In this document: piece by piece, positions 23,287 to 27,751 of the stretch
Numbering within the stretch: position 1 is the stretch's first letter
How the letters are laid out: every line of letters begins with the position of its first letter
DNA from: CAYLSV01 sp964386435
GTDB taxonomy: Bacteria > Planctomycetota > Phycisphaerae > Tepidisphaerales > Tepidisphaeraceae
Direction: 5' to 3'
Assembly: GCA_964386435.1 (NCBI GenBank)
Contig: CAYLSV010000045.1
Span: forward strand, 1-27,751
Length of the DNA stretch: 27,751 nt
The notes under the pieces: generated by a model
What the model was told of the DNA's origin: nothing
What the model saw: only the letters and a program-made list of their open reading frames with translations
Database searches by the model: none
Made by a program: the position numbers and the translations under genes

Positions 23287-26200
23287 TGCTGGTTCGCCTT
23301 GTCGTTGAGGCCCTTGAAGTAGTCGGCGACGAGCTTGCCGTACTCGCCGAGGGTTTGCTCCTGTTGGCCCTCGATGACGGCCTGCCGCTGGCGGGGGGTG
23401 AGGCCGCCCCACGACTGGTCCTGGCCGGCGATGTCGCCGTCGATGTTGGCCGGGTCGGTGGCTTCGGGGCCAAGGTCGTCGCTGTCGGGGGCCGGGCCTT
23501 CGCCGGGGGCGGTCGATTGTTGCGAGCCCTGCTGCCCGCCTTGCTGCTGACCGGGTTGCTGGCCCTGGCCGGGCTGGGGTGCCTGCTGTTGGCCGCCCTG
23601 CTGCTGTTGCTGTTGCTGCTGGCTGCGGGTGACCTGCTCCTGCTGCTCGGCCTGGTCGATCAAGTCGGCGAAGTCCTCGATAATGCGGTCCTGAATGATC
23701 TGCGTCGTCTGGCCCGGGTCCTGGTTGAGGGCGAGCCGTTGACGGCTGCGAGCCATGCGGTCGCCGATGCGTTGCTCGTCGCCGACGTCGCCGCCCTGCT
23801 CCGGGTCGCCGCCGAGCAGTTCGCCCACCTGCTCCTCGACGGCCTCCTCGCCGGCTTCTTCGGGGAGTTGGTCGCGGTTGTCCGGCTCGGGGCCGAGCTT
23901 GAGCTGGCCGTTGCTGGACTTCTGCATGAGCTCGTCGAGCACGCTCCGCAGATCGCCCTGCCGGTTGCCGAGCGCGATGAGCGTTTCGTCCTCGCGGGCT
24001 TCTTCGGGTTGGGCCGCGACATTCTCGGTGCTGCTGTTGACGGCCTTCTGCAAATCGCGGAGCAGCCGAAGCTCGGCGGAACTCGGCAGCCGCGGCTGTC
24101 CCTCGCCGCCGCCGCCACCGCCGCCGCCCTGCTGGGTGAACCGCTCGTCGGGCTCCTTCATCTTCAAATTCTCGATCATCGCGTCGAGCTGCACGACGAT
24201 GCGGGTCTGCTCGCTGCGGGTCACGGCCCCCGAGTCGCCGTCGCCAAGGCGGCTTTTCACGTCGCCCATCGTGTCGCGAATGTCCTTGTTGGCCCACAGG
24301 TAGACGGTGCTGCCGAGCGTGGCGAGGTCTTCGCCGATAGCGTCGATCTCGTCCTGCAACGTGCCCTGCTCGCCGGGCGTCTTGTTGAGGTCGCGGCGGG
24401 CGGCCCGGTCGAGCTGGCCGTCGGCGCCACGCTTGGCGTCGAGGGTGGCGACTGCTTCGTTCAGCGCCTGCTGCTCGTCGCGAACCTTCACGTACCGCTG
24501 CCGAATCGCCTCGCGGCGCTGCTCTTCAAGCTGATCGTCGGCGTTCTGCTTCTGCTCGTCGACCGTCTCCTTGGCGGCGAGCAGCGCGGCGAGCGCCTTC
24601 TCCTGCGAACCGAATGCGCCCGGAAGATCGTCGCCGCGCAGGTCGACGTTGGCCCGCTCCATCAGCCCGGCGGCGCGGGTCAGATCGGCGGCCGGCTCGG
24701 CCCCCTCCGGCAACTGCTCGGCGTCGGCGGCAATGCTGCGGGTGTTCCGCTCGGTTTGTGCCTGGCCGGCGGCGAGGCGATCGACATCGAGTGCCGGATC
24801 GGGCGCTTCGGGGTTGCCCTCGGCGTCGATCCGCTGGGCGAGTTGGAGCAACCGGCTGACCTCCTCGGCCCCGGCTTCTTCGAGGGCCGCCTCGCCGCGG
24901 AGGGTCAGGTTGTCGAGGTTGTGGCCGCTCTGCCGTCGGGTGAGGTTGGCGATTTGTTCCTGGAGTTCGGCGAGTTTTCGCGCCAGCTGCCGCAGCTGCC
25001 GGGCCTCGGCTTCGCGGAGGCCGCTCAGCACCATCTCAAGGCCGATCTCGACTTGGTTCTGGCTTTGCTGGGCGTCGGCCTGCTTGTTCTGCTGGGTCTG
25101 CTCGGCGGCCTCGCGCTGCTGCTGGCTCGTCTGCTGCCGCCGCATCGTCCGGGCGGCCTCCTCCATCGCCTTGGCCGACTCGGGGTCGCTTTGCTTCATC
25201 TGCTCGGCGAGTTCGTCCAGCTCGTCGGCCAGCTTGTCCGTCTCGTCGGCGAGTTGGTTCTGCTCCTCGGCGGCGTCGTCCAGCGCCTGCTTCTGCTCCT
25301 CGTTGAGGTTGGCCGGGTTCTGGCCGACGGCGTCCTTGGCGGCGTCGCGGGTTTGCTCGCTCACCTGCCGCTGCTTTTCGAGCAAATCACGGACGTCGTT
25401 GATCGCCCCTTTGAGCGAGCCGACGTTCTGCATGTCCTCGACCGCTTGGTCGAGCATCTTCGAGGCCTCGCGCTGCTCTTCCTCGGCGGCTTCGAGGGCC
25501 TCGTTCCGAGGCTGCTGCTGGTCCTCGGCGGCGCCGGCCTGGTCGAGCTTCGACGTCGCCTGCTTCATCGGCCCCTCGGCGGCGGCGTCGAGCGTTTCGG
25601 CGACTTTCTCCGTGAGTTCCTTCAGTTCTTCGTCCTCGGCGGCGTTCTCTTCCAGCCGTTGCTGGAGCTCCTCGGCTTGGGCGGCGAGCTTCTTCGTCGC
25701 CCCAGCCATGCCGCTCTGGTCGCGGACGAGTCGGCGGTTAGCGGCCTCGTCGGCGTCAGTGAACTCCTCGTTCTCCTCGGTTTCTTCCCGAAGATTCTGC
25801 GTTTCCTGCTGGGTTCGCTTCTGGCGGTTGCGGACCTGCTCGGTGCGGTCTTTGATGAGCCGCAAATCGTCGAGGACTTCGTTGGCCAGTTCGTCCTGGC
25901 CAATGATGGTGATGCGCAAGGTGCCGCTGGTGGCCGGGGGGTGGGTCGAGCCGTCGAGGTCGTAGTTGTCAACGGCCCTGACGAAGAACTCCAGCACGGC
26001 CCCCGGTTCGAGGTTGGCGCCGTCGAGGGCGTCGAGCTTCCAGTCGTAAGCGGCCCGGAACCGCTGCCGATCGCCGCCGGCTTCGAGGGCCGACCACGCG
26101 ACGTCGGCGGCGGCGGAATCTTCAGCGAACAGCGGCAGTTGCCACTCCTGCACGTCGTCGCCAATTCGTTGCTGGACGACGATTTCTACGGCGTCGAAGC

Positions 26201-27500
26201 CGAAGTCATCTTCCACCACGGCGACGACCGGCACCGTCGCGGCGGCCGTGCGGCGTTCATTGCGGCGCGGCGTCTCCAATATCACCGTCGGCGGCTGATC
26301 GGGGCGGACGATGATTTCGTACTCGGAGAGCGCGGCGTTGTCGAAGCCGTCGGCGTCAACGGCGGCGATGCGGAAGCGGGTCGTCTCCCGTGCCACCCAG
26401 CGGCCAATCGCCGTGGTGCCGGTGGTCGGTTGCCAATCGACCTCGGGGGCGGCGTCGTTGGTCGGGATGAGCCGGACCTCGGCGCCCTCGGCCAGCGGCT
26501 TGTTGAAGTCGATGTTCAGCGTGATCGTCGCCCCGTCGGCCGTCACGGCGGTGCTGCGGGCGAGGTCGGTGGTGATCGGCTGGCGGCCGCTGACGTACGG
26601 CGGCGGCGCGATGTCGGCCGTCACTTGCTCGATCTTCAAGCGCGGCACGACGTTGATCGGCGGCAGCGTCTCTTCGTCGTCACCCGCCTCGATCCGGGCG
26701 GTAATCTGGCCGCGGTCGGCGGTTTCGTCGAGCCGGGCGTCGAGGGTGGCGGTGAACCGGCCATCGGCCGTCCGCTTCATGAACACCTGCCGCTCGACCC
26801 CGGCGGCGGTGCGGTAGAACAAAATCGGCTTCAGGTCCGGGTCGTCGCCCTTCTCGAGGCTCATCGAGATCTCAACCCGCCGCCCGGCCGGCACCGTCTG
26901 CGGCACCTCGCCGGGGGCGATCACCTGCTTCGTCGGCCAGGGCTGGGCGTCGAACGGCGAGGCGAGTCGGCTCGCGATAATGCCGCGGTAGGTGCTGCCG
27001 AGCAGGAGGGCCGTGAGCAGCAGCAGCACGACGGCCGCCGCCCCGCCGCCGACGCTGAGGAACGCCGGCCGCGCCCGCAGCACCCGCTTCAAATCGACCC
27101 GGCCGGCGATCTCGGCGGCCTGCTGGGTGACGCGCTTCCGCATCCGCGGGCTGCCGAGGTTGGCCTCGGGCTGGTCCTCGAACTGCACGGCCGACCGCAG
27201 CCGGTCCTCGAACTGCGGGTAGAGCGACTCGACCCGCCCCGCCACGTCGCCGAGCGACACCCGGCTCAGCAGCGGCCGGGCGACGTGCCGCCAGCCGAGG
27301 AAGCAGACGGCTCCGAACGCCGCGAGCATGACGACCAGCCGCGGCAGGGCCGGGAGGTTCAGCAGGTAATCGAGCAGCACGGTCACGCCCAGCGCCGCCA
27401 CCGCTGCGGCGATGACGACGCCCAGCCCGAACACGAGGCTCAACAGCTTCGCCCGACGGCGGATGGTTTCGAGCACTTCCATCAACTGCGACACCGGCAT
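23283..27500 (-). CDS. Large DUF4175-type membrane protein
   Basis: A protein of about 1405 residues of the DUF4175 kind. Two transmembrane helices lie near residues 20-45 and 55-75 and a third near 150-170. A long extracytoplasmic part follows with beta-rich segments (about 200-540, e.g. YRGIIASRL, PPYVSGRQPITT, DDFGFDAVEI) and then roughly 700 residues of charged coiled coil. The end is a low-complexity tail with Q and G runs. The ATG at 27500 (AAGGAC, 8 nt upstream) is preferred to a TTG at 27575. Such proteins sit in MoxR/BatA-type clusters in this phylum, which may assemble or remodel envelope complexes; none of those partners is visible here. It heads an operon with the toroid protein and dioxygenase. 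A fully open 1453-codon frame on the opposite strand is a composition artefact. Confidence 0.85.
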   Translation of the reverse strand: MPVSQLMEVLETIRRRAKLLSLVFGLGVVIAAAVAALGVTVLLDYLLNLPALPRLVVMLAAFGAVCFLGWRHVARPLLSRVSLGDVAGRVESLYPQFEDRLRSAVQFEDQPEANLGSPRMRKRVTQQAAEIAGRVDLKRVLRARPAFLSVGGGAAAVVLLLLTALLLGSTYRGIIASRLASPFDAQPWPTKQVIAPGEVPQTVPAGRRVEISMSLEKGDDPDLKPILFYRTAAGVERQVFMKRTADGRFTATLDARLDETADRGQITARIEAGDDEETLPPINVVPRLKIEQVTADIAPPPYVSGRQPITTDLARSTAVTADGATITLNIDFNKPLAEGAEVRLIPTNDAAPEVDWQPTTGTTAIGRWVARETTRFRIAAVDADGFDNAALSEYEIIVRPDQPPTVILETPRRNERRTAAATVPVVAVVEDDFGFDAVEIVVQQRIGDDVQEWQLPLFAEDSAAADVAWSALEAGGDRQRFRAAYDWKLDALDGANLEPGAVLEFFVRAVDNYDLDGSTHPPATSGTLRITIIGQDELANEVLDDLRLIKDRTEQVRNRQKRTQQETQNLREETEENEEFTDADEAANRRLVRDQSGMAGATKKLAAQAEELQQRLEENAAEDEELKELTEKVAETLDAAAEGPMKQATSKLDQAGAAEDQQQPRNEALEAAEEEQREASKMLDQAVEDMQNVGSLKGAINDVRDLLEKQRQVSEQTRDAAKDAVGQNPANLNEEQKQALDDAAEEQNQLADETDKLADELDELAEQMKQSDPESAKAMEEAARTMRRQQTSQQQREAAEQTQQNKQADAQQSQNQVEIGLEMVLSGLREAEARQLRQLARKLAELQEQIANLTRRQSGHNLDNLTLRGEAALEEAGAEEVSRLLQLAQRIDAEGNPEAPDPALDVDRLAAGQAQTERNTRSIAADAEQLPEGAEPAADLTRAAGLMERANVDLRGDDLPGAFGSQEKALAALLAAKETVDEQKQNADDQLEEQRREAIRQRYVKVRDEQQALNEAVATLDAKRGADGQLDRAARRDLNKTPGEQGTLQDEIDAIGEDLATLGSTVYLWANKDIRDTMGDVKSRLGDGDSGAVTRSEQTRIVVQLDAMIENLKMKEPDERFTQQGGGGGGGGEGQPRLPSSAELRLLRDLQKAVNSSTENVAAQPEEAREDETLIALGNRQGDLRSVLDELMQKSSNGQLKLGPEPDNRDQLPEEAGEEAVEEQVGELLGGDPEQGGDVGDEQRIGDRMARSRQRLALNQDPGQTTQIIQDRIIEDFADLIDQAEQQEQVTRSQQQQQQQQGGQQQAPQPGQGQQPGQQQGGQQGSQQSTAPGEGPAPDSDDLGPEATDPANIDGDIAGQDQSWGGLTPRQRQAVIEGQQEQTLGEYGKLVADYFKGLNDKANQQ

Positions 27501-27694
27501 CGGCAAGTCCTTCGGTTCAAGCGGCGGATCGGCCCGCGTGGTCTCCCACGAACGGCCCTCCTTGTCAACCGACAAGACGCCGCGGCACCCACCATCTTAA
27601 ACGTCGGCCCGGCCCGACAGTTTCGATAAAGTGGCGGGGCGACAGAATGACCGGGTGCGGTCGGTGCATCGACCGGGGCAACTACCCTGCAACG

Positions 27695-27751
27695 ATGAGC
27701 ACCGAACGAAAAAGCTGGCAGACCCGCATCGCCGAGGCAACCGACGCCCTC
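27695..27751 (+). CDS. Start of an unidentified gene running off the window
   Basis: An ATG at 27695 opens a frame of 19 codons to the window edge (MSTERKSWQTRIAEATDAL). It diverges from the DUF4175 gene across about 190 nt, which would be the promoter region of both. The amino acid composition is plausible for a soluble protein with an N-terminal helix, but there is too little to name a family. Confidence 0.35.
   Translation, partial: MSTERKSWQTRIAEATDAL

Noticed and set aside
23268..27629. Open frame of 1453 codons on the plus strand opposite the DUF4175 gene
   Set aside because: It is leucine-, valine- and glycine-rich low-complexity sequence created by GC-rich codons and the Gln/Glu-rich sense strand. 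The minus strand has membrane helices, coiled coils, a good start context and an ATGA junction.

Overview
The window looks like a draft scaffold of a G+C-rich planctomycete, most likely of the Phycisphaerae type. This rests on the gene content rather than on any marker gene: a PEP-CTERM protein, an H-X9-DG type pseudopilin, an LEPR-XLL-like N-terminal motif (LESRRLLA), a sulfatase, a GH29 fucosidase under a LacI regulator, a very large DUF4175-type membrane protein, and many secreted beta-propeller or RTX proteins. Three runs of exactly ten N (4087-4096, 12505-12514, 17054-17063) mark scaffold joins of unknown true length. Open frames that cross them are not trustworthy.

Layout. 54-1125 (+): a PilZ protein and a GNAT acetyltransferase. 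1129-3255 (-): heme O synthase (ctaB) and heme A synthase (ctaA), which implies an aa3-type oxidase elsewhere; a TPR lipoprotein (+) diverges from ctaA. 4097-13570 (-): a long co-directional run transcribed LacI regulator -> secreted protein -> PEP-CTERM protein -> pseudopilin -> secreted Asp-box propeller -> sulfatase -> ispG -> GNAT. A GH29 alpha-L-fucosidase (+) diverges from lacI across a short spacer with a perfect 12-bp palindrome. 14872-17636 (-): an RTX-type surface protein, an Fpg/Nei-family DNA glycosylase and a 3D-domain cell-wall protein. 17950-21370: a cobalamin-binding-fold protein (-), glutamate 5-kinase proB (+) and an APC permease (-). 21394-27500 (-): an apparent operon of DUF4175 protein -> prenyltransferase-like alpha/alpha-toroid protein -> Tat-exported intradiol dioxygenase, with ATGA overlap between the first two. 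The first codons of a divergent gene sit at the right edge.

How it may work together (inference): the LacI/GH29/sulfatase/propeller block resembles a locus for a sulfated, fucose-containing polysaccharide. It uses PEP-CTERM and pseudopilin surface proteins rather than SusC/SusD. No transporter is visible in it, so the route of uptake is open.

The most unusual layer is not the genes but the repeats. A family of GC-rich palindromic elements (core GTCGCTGAGGCCCCCACC plus its inverse) occurs at five places, two of them exactly at scaffold gaps. A different 80-nt palindromic element lies inside the coding sequence of a signal peptide, and a 97-nt nested palindrome fills an intergenic space. Short perfect tandem repeats (6, 8, 9 and 12 nt units) occur in four coding sequences and one spacer. 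I saw no tRNA, rRNA, CRISPR array, insertion-sequence transposase or phage gene.
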